From assembly GCA_016710595.1 (NCBI GenBank), contig JADJVM010000005.1, forward strand, positions 62,001-126,000: a stretch of 64,000 nucleotides of DNA, in the 5' to 3' direction. The notes below the pieces were generated by a model that was not told the origin of the DNA, searched no databases, and saw nothing but the letters and a program-made list of their open reading frames with translations. A program made the position numbers and the translations under genes. Numbering within the stretch: the stretch's first letter is position 1; the number at the start of each line of letters is the position of its first letter. The stretch comes from Niastella sp. Lineage in GTDB: Bacteria; Bacteroidota; Bacteroidia; Chitinophagales; Chitinophagaceae. This document shows positions 37,167 through 46,371 of this stretch, piece after piece.

Positions 37167-37931
37167 TTAGCTACGGCCTTGCATTGCGCTCAGCATATTA
37201 CCATAAACCGCATTTAATCTACCCAGGTTATTTGCTAACTGGCCAATTTGTTCTTTCGCTTTGTTAGCATCATCCACACTATTCATCATAGCCTGGCTGG
37301 CTTCTGCCATTTTACCATAAAATCCGTTAAGGGCTTTCAGGTGATTATTGCTTTCTTTTAATTCTAATTCATAAATGGTATTTAATGAACCTAAATTTTT
37401 AGTAAGTACTTGTACTTGCTCATGAAAACCCCTGGAGCTTTCTGAAGCATTATTGAATGAAGCCATTGTATTGGCACTGTTGCTAAATGCCGATGCCAGT
37501 GAACCGATGGCATTGGTAGCTTCTTTTGTTTTAGCACCAAATTCAGAAGTTGATTTTACTACTTCGGTTACATCACTAATTCCATTAACGGTAGTGCCCA
37601 ATTTTTGGAAACCTTCACCTAGTTTTTTAAGGTTGGTTGGGGTAATATCAGCTTCCTGCATCATTTTGTCTAAATTATCTAACGCAGGGTTTCCGGCAAC
37701 CATACCATGCTTATTTCCTTCATATTCTTCTTTAACGGGAGAATACATCATATATAATACACCATACATTAAGAATACTCCAGCCTCGGTATAGAGACCA
37801 ATTTTTAACCAAAGATCTGCGATTGGGGTGTGAAGGATTTTTTGCAGGGCTCCGAAGATTACTGCTGCCGCTGCGATAGATACGGCTACGTCCATCCATT
37901 TGCTAATGTTTGAAGGGATTTTAACTGACAT
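37167..37931 (-). CDS. gldL: Gliding motility / type IX secretion motor protein GldL (PorL)
   Basis: 254 residues. Two transmembrane helices (about 12-29 and 38-60: IAAAAVIFGALQKIL, then LKIGLYTEAGVFLMYGVLYM) carry the Glu of TEAGVF that family work associates with proton translocation. A long cytoplasmic helical tail (about 75-254) follows. GldL forms a pentamer around two GldM helices and powers the type IX system. A strong hairpin in the 162-nt gap separates it from gldK. Confidence 0.95.
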   Translation of the reverse strand: MSVKIPSNISKWMDVAVSIAAAAVIFGALQKILHTPIADLWLKIGLYTEAGVFLMYGVLYMMYSPVKEEYEGNKHGMVAGNPALDNLDKMMQEADITPTNLKKLGEGFQKLGTTVNGISDVTEVVKSTSEFGAKTKEATNAIGSLASAFSNSANTMASFNNASESSRGFHEQVQVLTKNLGSLNTIYELELKESNNHLKALNGFYGKMAEASQAMMNSVDDANKAKEQIGQLANNLGRLNAVYGNMLSAMQGRS

Positions 37932-38009
37932 TTGTTTAGATTTTAATTTTTAAAACGGGGATTGTTATGAATTATTATAATAAATGAAAACTTGAACTTT
38001 AGGGAAATA

Positions 38010-38042
38010 ATAACCCATTTCATTTTGCATAAAATGGGTTAT
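38010..38042 (-). promoter_or_regulatory. Strong hairpin between gldK and gldL
   Basis: A perfect 11-bp inverted repeat (38010-38020 with 38032-38042), loop 11 nt, lies 78 nt before the gldL start and 51 nt after the gldK stop. There is no clear T-run on the minus strand, so it reads better as an attenuator or a processing/stability element than as a full terminator. Confidence 0.6.
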
Positions 38043-38093
38043 CAGTAAAATTTATTTCGCTATAAAAATATTCTCAATAAAAGAGATTGTTTA

Positions 38094-39398
38094 TTACTTA
38101 CGTTTTTTCCCTTGAGAAGGTGGCAGATCAATTACACAACGGAAACCGATATAAGATTTAGCAGTATCCTGGTATTCATAGGCACGGGTGCTGGTTTGAA
38201 GAAAGTAACCAACATCTTTCCAGCTACCACCACGAATTACTTTACGTTTCATACGTGGAGGGTCAGAATCTTTTGCATTCCACCGGATATCAGGATTCAT
38301 ATCATGTTGAAAAGTGTATCCTCCTTCATAATATAAAGATGAAGTCCACTCGGCAACATTACCAGCCATATTATATAGCCCAAAATCATTTGGCCAATAA
38401 GCATCTGCTCTTACAGTATATAAACCACCATCTTCAGGATAATTACCACGGCCGGGTTTAAAGTTGGCCATTAAGCATCCTTTACGATTTCTTAAATAAG
38501 GACCACCCCAGGGATAAGGCGCTTGCGAACGGCCGCCACGGGCTGCATATTCCCATTGTGCTTCGGTAGGCAGGCGGAAATCAGATTCTGTTGCCCGCTT
38601 CTTTCCTTCCAGGTAAGCATTCAGGTAATTGGTACGCCACTCACAAAAAGCAGTTGCTTGTTTCCAATTTACCCCTACTACCGGGTAGTTGCCATAAGCA
38701 GGGTGATTGTAATATTTTTTAGCCATGGGCTCATTATAAGAATAAGCAAAATCTCTTACCCAACAAAGTGAATCGGGATAAACCGGTATTTGTTGTTTTA
38801 TGATAAATGCAGAGCGTGGTATGGTAACATCACGATTTTGAGATGCCGCTTTATAATCGAAAATTTCAGACTGGTAAACTATTTTTTTAGCATCCAGCTC
38901 TTTTTTTCCAAAAATCCGGTTATCGGGTGTTACGATGATGGCATCAATTTTTTCGATGGTAGCTTTATCGCCCCATTTAATGGTTTTGGCTTTTGTCCAG
39001 TCAACCATTTCATTACCATTTTGGTCTTGTTTTATATAGCCCATCAATTTGGCAGCAATTGAATCTCTTACCCAATTGGTGAACTGACGATACTCATTAT
39101 TTGTAATTTCAGTTGCATCCATCCAAAACCCACTAATGGAAACTTGTTTGTTTCTTGCAGTATAAGCATAGTTTATATCCTGATCGCTAGGCCCCATATG
39201 AAAGGTTCCTGGTGGGATGTAAACCATACCCGGTGGTTTTGTAAGGTTCCACCTGGCAGTAGGCGCAACGCCGTGCAATTGCCCGTCTTTAGGCAAGGTG
39301 CCAGATTTCTTTTTACCGCTAAGCATTTTACAACTACTGGTTGAAACAGCGATAGCAGCAGCACCAATTGTGCAGATTAAGAATAACCGATTCTTCAT
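38094..39398 (-). CDS. gldK: Gliding motility / type IX secretion lipoprotein GldK (PorK)
   Basis: 434 residues. Lipoprotein signal with TSSC (Cys about 23). The mature part is a formylglycine-generating-enzyme (FGE-sulfatase) fold: PPGTFHMGPSDQD, GFWMDATEITNNEYRQF, PVVGVNWKQATAFCEWR, FRLPTEAQWEYAARGG, DFGLYNMAGNVAEWT, IRGGSW and the YIGFRCV end. GldK forms the outer-membrane-attached ring with GldN. A TAnnTTTG element lies 23 nt before the ATG and the operon gldK-L-M-N starts here. The fold is used structurally in this family, with no sulfatase-modifying activity known. Confidence 0.94.
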   Translation of the reverse strand: MKNRLFLICTIGAAAIAVSTSSCKMLSGKKKSGTLPKDGQLHGVAPTARWNLTKPPGMVYIPPGTFHMGPSDQDINYAYTARNKQVSISGFWMDATEITNNEYRQFTNWVRDSIAAKLMGYIKQDQNGNEMVDWTKAKTIKWGDKATIEKIDAIIVTPDNRIFGKKELDAKKIVYQSEIFDYKAASQNRDVTIPRSAFIIKQQIPVYPDSLCWVRDFAYSYNEPMAKKYYNHPAYGNYPVVGVNWKQATAFCEWRTNYLNAYLEGKKRATESDFRLPTEAQWEYAARGGRSQAPYPWGGPYLRNRKGCLMANFKPGRGNYPEDGGLYTVRADAYWPNDFGLYNMAGNVAEWTSSLYYEGGYTFQHDMNPDIRWNAKDSDPPRMKRKVIRGGSWKDVGYFLQTSTRAYEYQDTAKSYIGFRCVIDLPPSQGKKRK

Positions 39399-39421
39399 TT
39401 TTTTTACTTTGAGGGTAATAG

Positions 39422-39429
39422 CAAATGTA
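39422..39429 (-). promoter_or_regulatory. TAnnTTTG -7 element of the gldKLMN operon
   Basis: TACATTTG on the minus strand, 23 nt before the gldK ATG (39398). Exact match to the -7 consensus; no TTTG at the expected -33 position. Confidence 0.5.
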
Positions 39430-39544
39430 ATGGATAATTTTGAATAATTTTAAACGACAAGAAATTCTCTAATAATTTTTATTCACAAGAATACATCACA
39501 CCGAACTTAATTGAAACGACCAAATTATTCAAATATTGTGAATT

Positions 39545-41590
39545 TTAATGCATGCTTTTAAATTTTAGCATTTTATTCATTTCTTCTACTGTCTTTACGG
39601 GAAGCTGACATGCATAGTTTTTACATACATATATATATGTATCTCCATCTAATAATTTTCCTTTCAGTAAAGGCATAGTACTATCCTGGCCTGCCTGTAA
39701 TATTTTGTGAGGTAAATAAACCTGGTTTATATCATTGATAATTAAATTATTACCAGTAACAGCGATTTCCACGAGGCCTATCGTTAACCGTTGGTAAAGA
39801 GTTGCCCAAATTGCAAATGACCCGGGATATTTTTTATAAACCGGAAATAATTGCTGCAACATACCGTGTACTCTTTCTTTCCATTGGGGTATATCAAATA
39901 TTATAGATAAATACAATAAGTTTGAGGCCATCGTTGAGTTAGATGAAGGGACTACGCCATCATATAATTCAATTTTACGAAAAATAATATCTTTTTGATG
40001 AGATGGAGTAAAGTAAAAGAAAGTATTATTAGTATCAGAAAATAGTTTGATTGCCTTTTCTAAATAACTTTTGGCTTTATAAAAATATTTTTCATCTCCC
40101 GTTATTTCTGCTATTGAAATGGCCGCTTGTATAAAGTATGCATAATCATCCAGGAAACCGGTATTGCTGGCTAACCCATTTTTATAATTATGCTTCAATT
40201 CAAATGTTTCATTTGAAAATACTTTTTCTAAAAATGTAAATAAATGGATCGCCCGTTCTTTATCTTCTGACCTTTGCAGGGCAGCAAAACATTTACAAAA
40301 TGAAATCACCAACAAAGCATTCCAGGCCAATAATATTTTATCATCGGTAGCCGGGCGAATCCTTTTATTCCGCACCTGCAATAATTTTTCATTACAGTCT
40401 TCCAGTTTTTTTACAAACTCATTTTCGTTCAAATTATTTTGTTCGGCAAACTGCTTTACAGGAGTAGAAATATGCAGGATATTGGTATGTTCCCAATTCC
40501 CTTTTTCAGTAACATCATAAAAATGGGAGTATAACTCAGCATCTTCTCCTAAAATATTCTTTATTTGGGATTGGTCCCACACATAAAAAGCGCCTTCTTT
40601 TCCTTCGCTATCGGCATCTATAGCAGCATAATAGCCACCTGCCGGATTTTTCATTTCACGTTCTAAAAAAAAAATAGTTTTCTCAATTGCAGTTTTATAA
40701 AATGGTTCCTTGGTTTGCAGGTAAGCATTTGCACAAATTTGCAAAAGCAGGGCATTATCGTAAAGCATTTTCTCAAAATGAGGCGCTAACCATTTTATAT
40801 CTGTACTGTACCGGCAAATACCAGCTCCCAACTGATCGTAGATACCCCCTTGCAACATTTTTTGTAATGATAGTGTAACATGTTGCAATGCTCGTTCATT
40901 TTTAAAAAAGAGATGATGCTCCTGTAAAAATTGTAATGAAAATAATTGTAAAAATTTAGGTGCGTTTCCAAACCCTCCTTCGGTATTATCTGCATTGGCA
41001 AGTAATACATCCGCTATTTTTTCACATTCGTATTCATCAAAAAAATCATCAGCTTCTTTCGGCATTATTTTATCAGGAACAGCAAGTGTATTTGATTTTT
41101 CTAAATGTTGTAATAATTGTAATGCCTGCGCTTCTACTTCATTTCTTTTATCTTTCCAGGCTTGCTGTATATTTATCAATACATCACGCCAGGATAGGCG
41201 GTTTGCCATTTTTACGGGTGGGAAATAAGTGCCCCCATAAAAAGGAAGTGTATTCGGAGTAAGAAAAACATTCAAAGGCCATCCCCCACTTCCGGATATT
41301 GTCTGAACTGCATCCATATAAACATGATCCAGGTCCGGCCTTTCTTCCCGATCAATTTTAATATTGATGAAGTAATCATTCATCAGCTTTGCGATGGCTT
41401 CATCTTCAAAACTTTCCTTTTCCATTACATGGCACCAATGGCAGGCGGCATAGCCAATACTTACCAATATGGGCTTATCTTGTTGCTTCGCCAGCGCCAG
41501 CGCATCTGCACCCCAGGGATACCAGTTTACGGGGTTATGTGCATGTTGTAACAAGTACGGGCTACTTTCGTGTATTAAATGATTTGGCAT
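39545..41590 (-). CDS. Thioredoxin-domain protein of the YyaL/SPATA20 (DUF255) family
   Basis: 681 residues. The N-terminal DUF255 thioredoxin-like domain (about 1-165) begins NHLIHESSPYLLQHAHNPVNW and carries the CHWC motif in YAACHWCHVMEKESFED, then IDREERPDLDHVYM and GGWPLNVFLTP. An alpha/alpha barrel follows, similar to N-acylglucosamine 2-epimerase/cellobiose-epimerase folds (YDQLGAGICRYSTD, WLAPHFEKMLYDNALL, DADSEGKEGAFYVW). Its function is not established in the family; a redox or carbohydrate role is often suggested. Last gene of a minus-strand run after hemD-like gene. Confidence 0.92.
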   Translation of the reverse strand: MPNHLIHESSPYLLQHAHNPVNWYPWGADALALAKQQDKPILVSIGYAACHWCHVMEKESFEDEAIAKLMNDYFINIKIDREERPDLDHVYMDAVQTISGSGGWPLNVFLTPNTLPFYGGTYFPPVKMANRLSWRDVLINIQQAWKDKRNEVEAQALQLLQHLEKSNTLAVPDKIMPKEADDFFDEYECEKIADVLLANADNTEGGFGNAPKFLQLFSLQFLQEHHLFFKNERALQHVTLSLQKMLQGGIYDQLGAGICRYSTDIKWLAPHFEKMLYDNALLLQICANAYLQTKEPFYKTAIEKTIFFLEREMKNPAGGYYAAIDADSEGKEGAFYVWDQSQIKNILGEDAELYSHFYDVTEKGNWEHTNILHISTPVKQFAEQNNLNENEFVKKLEDCNEKLLQVRNKRIRPATDDKILLAWNALLVISFCKCFAALQRSEDKERAIHLFTFLEKVFSNETFELKHNYKNGLASNTGFLDDYAYFIQAAISIAEITGDEKYFYKAKSYLEKAIKLFSDTNNTFFYFTPSHQKDIIFRKIELYDGVVPSSNSTMASNLLYLSIIFDIPQWKERVHGMLQQLFPVYKKYPGSFAIWATLYQRLTIGLVEIAVTGNNLIINDINQVYLPHKILQAGQDSTMPLLKGKLLDGDTYIYVCKNYACQLPVKTVEEMNKMLKFKSMH

Positions 41591-41649
41591 AATGGAATAT
41601 AATAAAAATGCGGCACAGCGGCCGCAAATTTCTTACTACGTAAAAAGAA

Positions 41650-42438
41650 TTATTTTTTCTGAGCCAGGATGAATTGCTCCAGCGCAGAAACCATACTGGG
41701 TGTTTGTGGCATGGGCGCTTTGATATTCAGTACCAGGCCAGCTTCTTCTGCTGCTTTAAAAGTATTTGTACCAAAGGCGGCAATAATGGTTCCATTTTGC
41801 TTAAATGCCGGAAAGTTTTCTACCAAACTCTTTATACCACCGGGTGTAAAAAAGCAAATTAGATCGTAATTTCGGTTTATCACATCTTTTATATCGTTGC
41901 TAATTACTTTATATAAAACCGGTGTACCATATTCACATTGATTCACTTTTAACCAATTGGTAATCTCACTATCAAATGATTCGGAACAAGGATATAGAAA
42001 TTTTTCATTGCCCTTATGTTTATTGATCACATCAAACAAACTTTTATTGCTGCCATCAGCCCCATAAAATACTTTACGTTTGCGGTATAAAATAAACTTT
42101 TGAAGATATAATGCTACCGCCTCTGTAATACAGAAATACTTTGTATCCTGTGAAATGGCAATTTTAAGTTCTTCACTTACCTTGAAAAAATGATCAATTG
42201 CATTCCGGCTGGTAAATATAACGGCGCTATAGGCTGTAACATCAATTCTTTGCTTACGAAATTCTTTTGCGGGAATACTTTCTATTACAATAAATGGGTA
42301 AAAGTCCAGGACTAATCCATATTTTTTTGCCAGGTCAAAGTAAGGTGACTTTAAGCCTTCGGGTTGGGGCTGGGCAATTAATACTTTCTTTATTTTTTTG
42401 GCAGGCACATTAGCCAATGGGTCTCCTTTTTTTGGCAT
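41650..42438 (-). CDS. hemD: Uroporphyrinogen-III synthase family protein
   Basis: 262 residues. The HemD fold is recognised from two similar lobes joined by a short linker: KVLIAQPQPEGLKSPYF and IPAKEFRKQRIDVTAYSAVIFTSRNAIDHFF in the first, FLYPCSESFDSEI, LICFFTPGGIKSLVENFP and TIIAAFGTNTFKAAEEAG in the second. HemD closes hydroxymethylbilane to uroporphyrinogen III in haem synthesis. No other early haem gene (hemA, B, C) is nearby, so the pathway role is inferred from the family. It follows the DUF4271 gene by 24 nt, an adjacency known in Bacteroidota. Confidence 0.85.
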   Translation of the reverse strand: MPKKGDPLANVPAKKIKKVLIAQPQPEGLKSPYFDLAKKYGLVLDFYPFIVIESIPAKEFRKQRIDVTAYSAVIFTSRNAIDHFFKVSEELKIAISQDTKYFCITEAVALYLQKFILYRKRKVFYGADGSNKSLFDVINKHKGNEKFLYPCSESFDSEITNWLKVNQCEYGTPVLYKVISNDIKDVINRNYDLICFFTPGGIKSLVENFPAFKQNGTIIAAFGTNTFKAAEEAGLVLNIKAPMPQTPSMVSALEQFILAQKK

Positions 42439-42462
42439 TCGTCATTGAAATAGGATGCAAAT

Positions 42463-43350
42463 TTACAAATTAATCCTTAAATAATATACAATCATCTTAT
42501 AAACCAATAACACCGGCAATAATTCAAGTGACAAAATGTAGCCTAAAAAATGTAATAAATTTAAATGCAACCGTTGTTGCAATAAACTGTATGCCCTTAC
42601 ATAACGCACCAGGAACAATATGCCCATTAATATCAATGAAATGATGCCGGCAATCTGTGCAATTTCAGAAGCTGAGAAACAAATTATTACCGAAAAAGCC
42701 AGGAGGGAAACGCCTGCAATCTTATTGATTAAAAACACTACAAAAATATAAATATTTGTTTCAGCACTTGTATTGGTTGCCCAACCAATGAATTTTAATG
42801 CCAGGTATTTAACCAAATAAACAGAAGCTACCAGCACAGTAAATAATAAAATGCTATACCATGGATTTTCACTTACCTGCAATTGAAATCCCTGTACTAA
42901 AAGAAATATATATAGCCCTGCGCTTAATACAAAAAAGAGGTTAAAAAGCAGGGAAGCCAGTTTATTTTGAACCAATTGATCAGTAAGCTGGCTTTGGCGA
43001 AGTGAGGTATTAAAAAATACCCGAAAAAGAGTATCGAAATATTTTGAGAAAACTGATTTTAAAATGCCCAGCAAAAGTAAAATGCCGGCAAAGAGATAAA
43101 AAAACAAATACTTATGATCTACTTTATGGGTGCGGGCATACAAAGCTGCGGGTTTTCCTGCATAATTTAAGTTTGTGCTTTTTGCAATAACCCTATCCCA
43201 GGCATTTGTTCTGGGCGCTTGTATTGGTAGGGCTGTATCTGCCAGTAAGTACCCTGCTTTTAAGGAATCTGCCGGTTGGCAAATACCCGGAACAGAAAAG
43301 CAAAAAGAAAATAGAATCAGAAAAAAATAAATTAACCATGGCCTATACAT
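42463..43350 (-). CDS. DUF4271 multi-spanning membrane protein
   Basis: 295 residues. An N-terminal signal-like hydrophobic stretch (about 7-25) and then six or so transmembrane helices (about 75-95, 130-152, 163-183, 195-220, 225-245, 265-290). The hydrophobic repeats and length fit DUF4271, a Bacteroidota-specific family. No function is known. It neighbours a uroporphyrinogen-III synthase gene, which could suggest a link to tetrapyrroles; that is only positional. An exact -7 element abuts its ATG, so it can be transcribed separately from the BamA-like gene. Confidence 0.85.
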   Translation of the reverse strand: MYRPWLIYFFLILFSFCFSVPGICQPADSLKAGYLLADTALPIQAPRTNAWDRVIAKSTNLNYAGKPAALYARTHKVDHKYLFFYLFAGILLLLGILKSVFSKYFDTLFRVFFNTSLRQSQLTDQLVQNKLASLLFNLFFVLSAGLYIFLLVQGFQLQVSENPWYSILLFTVLVASVYLVKYLALKFIGWATNTSAETNIYIFVVFLINKIAGVSLLAFSVIICFSASEIAQIAGIISLILMGILFLVRYVRAYSLLQQRLHLNLLHFLGYILSLELLPVLLVYKMIVYYLRINL

Positions 43351-43354
43351 GCTA

Positions 43355-43362
43355 CAAAAATA
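43355..43362 (-). promoter_or_regulatory. TAnnTTTG -7 element abutting the DUF4271 gene
   Basis: TATTTTTG on the minus strand ends 4 nt before the ATG at 43350, so a nearly leaderless transcript is predicted. It lies in the 31-nt gap after the BamA-like gene. Confidence 0.55.
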
Positions 43363-43381
43363 ACGGCTTATAATAAAAGGG

Positions 43382-45181
43382 TTAAAAGTAATTTATATAG
43401 CCAAAATGAATTTTAGAAGCTGACCTGATATTAAAAGGCACGTCATCTCTTTTACCGAGTGCCAGGCTTAAATTTAATAATCCTGCTTTGGTTTCGTAAG
43501 AGATGCCAATACCGGCACCCATAAATGTGTTTTGCGTATTGATATCCTGGTACCGGGTTTTAGTAAACCCAAGGTCAGTAAACCCAAATAAATAAGAATT
43601 TTGACCGAGTAAATACCGGTACTCTCCTGTAAAAACTGAATAAAAGCTGGCGTAAATACTTTCTTCATCAAACCCCCTGAGAATTTGATAGCCCCCAATT
43701 TGAAAAAGATCATTTCTAAATACCGAAGGGCTGGAATAATATCCGCTTCTCAGCGCAGATTTTATTACGGCTTGCCGGCCTACTGGAAAATAATGGGCTG
43801 CATCTGCTTTAATTCTCAACTGGTAACTCTTCAAAGTAAGGGAATCGTATAACCTGGCATAATCAAAAGATGGATCTTTAATTGACAGGATATCATTACT
43901 CTGCTTCAATTGCTTGATGCCAACCGTAGAGGTAATTGTAAATTCATTTCCTTTTCTTGGGTTAAACCGGTAATCTGTTTGATAAACCTGGTAAGTAATG
44001 CCAGCATTTACTGCGTTCATATCAATATTATCAGGTAATTTTTTTTGAAACTTGATGGTATTGGTATCAATGGCTCCACCTAACAAGGAATTCGTTTGCC
44101 ATTGCATAAATAATTTTGCAGACTGTGTATGATTAATATCATACTGTAATCCCGCTTGCGCAGATAACTGTACAAAATTTGAATCTTTTTTAAAAAGATT
44201 AAATAAAAAGCTAAATCCAAATGGGCTTTTAAATATATAGGGTTCATCGAATCCCAGGTTCAGCCGGGGCGATTTGGGTTGTAATTGTTGCCACTTAAGC
44301 AAAATGCCTTCGCCATTGTTCAATAAATTTCTAAGGTCCAGGTTTACATCGGCCGTTACCTGCAGTTTTTGATCGGCGCCACTGGAAGGTAAGAAACCCA
44401 ATAAAAAATTTACCTGGCTGCTTTTTTTAGGTTCCAAATAAAGTTCTACTACCGCACCTGCACCATACATAGAAATTTCTGATGGTTGTGTTGATTGCAG
44501 GTAAGGAAGCTCCTGGATTTTTTTATCAATACGGTTCAAAGACTGGCGGTTGTACAAACTGTTGTTAGGGATATCCAGGTATTGCTGTAAAAAACGATTT
44601 TTTAAGGTTGCCTTCCCATGAATCCTAATGCTATCAATATGGTACTCCACACCCGGGTTGATATTTAAAACTGCTTCAATTTTATTTTCTGCTACACGGA
44701 TACTATCTAAGTAAACGGTTGCAAAAGGATGTCCGGAATTTTCAAAATAATTTAAAAGCTGCTCTTGCACTTTTTGGTAACTGGCAATAGTAAAATCTTT
44801 ATTTGAAAAAATTTCCTGCCTAAATCCCGCTTGTTGTAAATACTGTTTTGATTGCTCTGTTTCGTTTACATGCAGCCATTGGTAATGCGCCCCGGTATAT
44901 AATTGAATATGTAAATTGTTAGCCTGTTGCCAAAAACTATCTACCGATGCAGCCGGGTAACCTTTATTGGCCAATACCTGTGGCAACTCGTTTATATATT
45001 CCATTGCTTCCTGTAATGTGGCAAAAGATTGCTTCAGCGCTTCAGCATTAAACGAACTATCTTTGGATACAAAATGTATTTGTAATTTTATTTCTTGAGT
45101 TGCTTTTAAACTGTCTTGTGCTATTACCCATATCGGTATCAACAGAAAAGAAATAAATAAAAACAGGATAATTTTTTTCAT
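43382..45181 (-). CDS. BamA/TamA-like outer-membrane protein with POTRA domains
   Basis: 599 residues from ATG 45181 (MKKIILFLFISF); the frame to 45220 would add 13 residues ahead of the signal peptide. Signal peptide about 1-22 (VIAQ). Two or three POTRA-like domains (about 25-260, for example VEYHIDSIRIHGKATLKNRF near 185) lead to a 16-strand-type Omp85 barrel (about 270-599) with RGFDEESIYASFYSVFTGEY, the FTDLGFTKT strand, and GAGIGISYETKAGLLNLSLALGK near the end. Terminal Phe is present. It may insert or translocate outer-membrane proteins; which substrates is unknown. It is divergent from hemW across 52 nt. Confidence 0.88.
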   Translation of the reverse strand: MKKIILFLFISFLLIPIWVIAQDSLKATQEIKLQIHFVSKDSSFNAEALKQSFATLQEAMEYINELPQVLANKGYPAASVDSFWQQANNLHIQLYTGAHYQWLHVNETEQSKQYLQQAGFRQEIFSNKDFTIASYQKVQEQLLNYFENSGHPFATVYLDSIRVAENKIEAVLNINPGVEYHIDSIRIHGKATLKNRFLQQYLDIPNNSLYNRQSLNRIDKKIQELPYLQSTQPSEISMYGAGAVVELYLEPKKSSQVNFLLGFLPSSGADQKLQVTADVNLDLRNLLNNGEGILLKWQQLQPKSPRLNLGFDEPYIFKSPFGFSFLFNLFKKDSNFVQLSAQAGLQYDINHTQSAKLFMQWQTNSLLGGAIDTNTIKFQKKLPDNIDMNAVNAGITYQVYQTDYRFNPRKGNEFTITSTVGIKQLKQSNDILSIKDPSFDYARLYDSLTLKSYQLRIKADAAHYFPVGRQAVIKSALRSGYYSSPSVFRNDLFQIGGYQILRGFDEESIYASFYSVFTGEYRYLLGQNSYLFGFTDLGFTKTRYQDINTQNTFMGAGIGISYETKAGLLNLSLALGKRDDVPFNIRSASKIHFGYINYF

Positions 45182-45233
45182 GTACAAAAAATGGCAACTG
45201 GTATTAGCTAAATAAAGCATAAATCTACAATCT

Positions 45234-46364
45234 TTGGCGGGTATTTACATTCATATTCCTTTTTGTAAGCAAGCATGTACTTATTGCAATTTTCATTTCT
45301 CCACCAGTTTACAACATAAGGATAACTTAATTCAATCTCTTATACAGGAAATAAATGAACCCAATTCTTTTATTGATTACGAAGAATCCATTGATACAAT
45401 TTATTTTGGTGGGGGTACGCCCAGCCTGTTAAGTAAAGATCAATTAGAAAAAATCCTGGATGCCCTATCAGCTAATTTTAAAATTAACTACGGAGCAGAA
45501 ATTACATTTGAAGCAAACCCCGATGATATTAACCCGGAAAGCCTGGATTACTGGAAAAATACCGGAATTAATAGGTTGAGCGTAGGAATTCAAAGCTTTG
45601 ATCCCGAAGAATTAAAATGGATGAACCGGGCACATCGTGCTAAAGAAGCAATGAGTTGCTTACACAATATCCGGGATGCCGGCTTTCAAAATTTTTCAGT
45701 AGATCTTATATATGGCTCACCCCTGTTACAAGATGATCAATTAATAGAAAACTGCCGGGTTCTTTTTCAACAGCAGGTACCGCATATATCCTGCTATGCC
45801 CTTACCGTAGAACCTAAAACGGCGCTAAGCCATTTAATATCGGCTCATAAAACAGAAGATATCAATACAAATAAACAAGCCGATCAATTTGAAATATTGC
45901 TTTCGCAAATGAAAGAAAATGGTTATGAACAATATGAAATAAGTAATTTTTGTGTTCCGGGTTTTAGAAGCAAACACAATAGCAGTTATTGGCAGGGGAA
46001 ACCATATTGGGGATTCGGCCCAGCGGCTCATTCTTTTAATGGCAATAATTTACGTAGATGGAATATAGCGAATAATGCACTCTATATAAAATCAATAGAC
46101 AAACATATAATCCCTTTTGAAGAGGAGCGGCTAACAACGGTGCAGCAAATGAATGAATACATCATGATTTCTTTACGCACAATGGAAGGTATATCATTAG
46201 TAGGTTTTATTAAGCGATTTGGGAAAGAACAAAGTGATAAACTTTTAAAAAATACTACCTGCTATGTAAATGAAGAATTATTGACAATTCAGGATATGCA
46301 TGTTATATTAACAGCAAAAGGAAAATTTCTGGGAGATGGAATTGCAGCAGGATTATTTTTTTAG
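45234..46364 (+). CDS. hemW: Radical SAM protein HemW (coproporphyrinogen III oxidase-like)
   Basis: 376 residues, starting at TTG 45234 because a stop (TAA at 45213) lies upstream in frame with no ATG between and the conserved AGIYIHIPFC begins directly after. Radical SAM cluster ligands are CKQACTYC (CxxxCxxC), with NF-H following. Other motifs: YFGGGTPSLL, GAEITFEANPDD, NRLSVGIQSF. HemW is now regarded as a haem chaperone rather than an oxygen-independent oxidase, so the HemN function should not be assumed. Convergent with gpsA, 7 nt apart. Confidence 0.94.
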   Translation: MAGIYIHIPFCKQACTYCNFHFSTSLQHKDNLIQSLIQEINEPNSFIDYEESIDTIYFGGGTPSLLSKDQLEKILDALSANFKINYGAEITFEANPDDINPESLDYWKNTGINRLSVGIQSFDPEELKWMNRAHRAKEAMSCLHNIRDAGFQNFSVDLIYGSPLLQDDQLIENCRVLFQQQVPHISCYALTVEPKTALSHLISAHKTEDINTNKQADQFEILLSQMKENGYEQYEISNFCVPGFRSKHNSSYWQGKPYWGFGPAAHSFNGNNLRRWNIANNALYIKSIDKHIIPFEEERLTTVQQMNEYIMISLRTMEGISLVGFIKRFGKEQSDKLLKNTTCYVNEELLTIQDMHVILTAKGKFLGDGIAAGLFF

Positions 46365-46371
46365 CCAGTTT

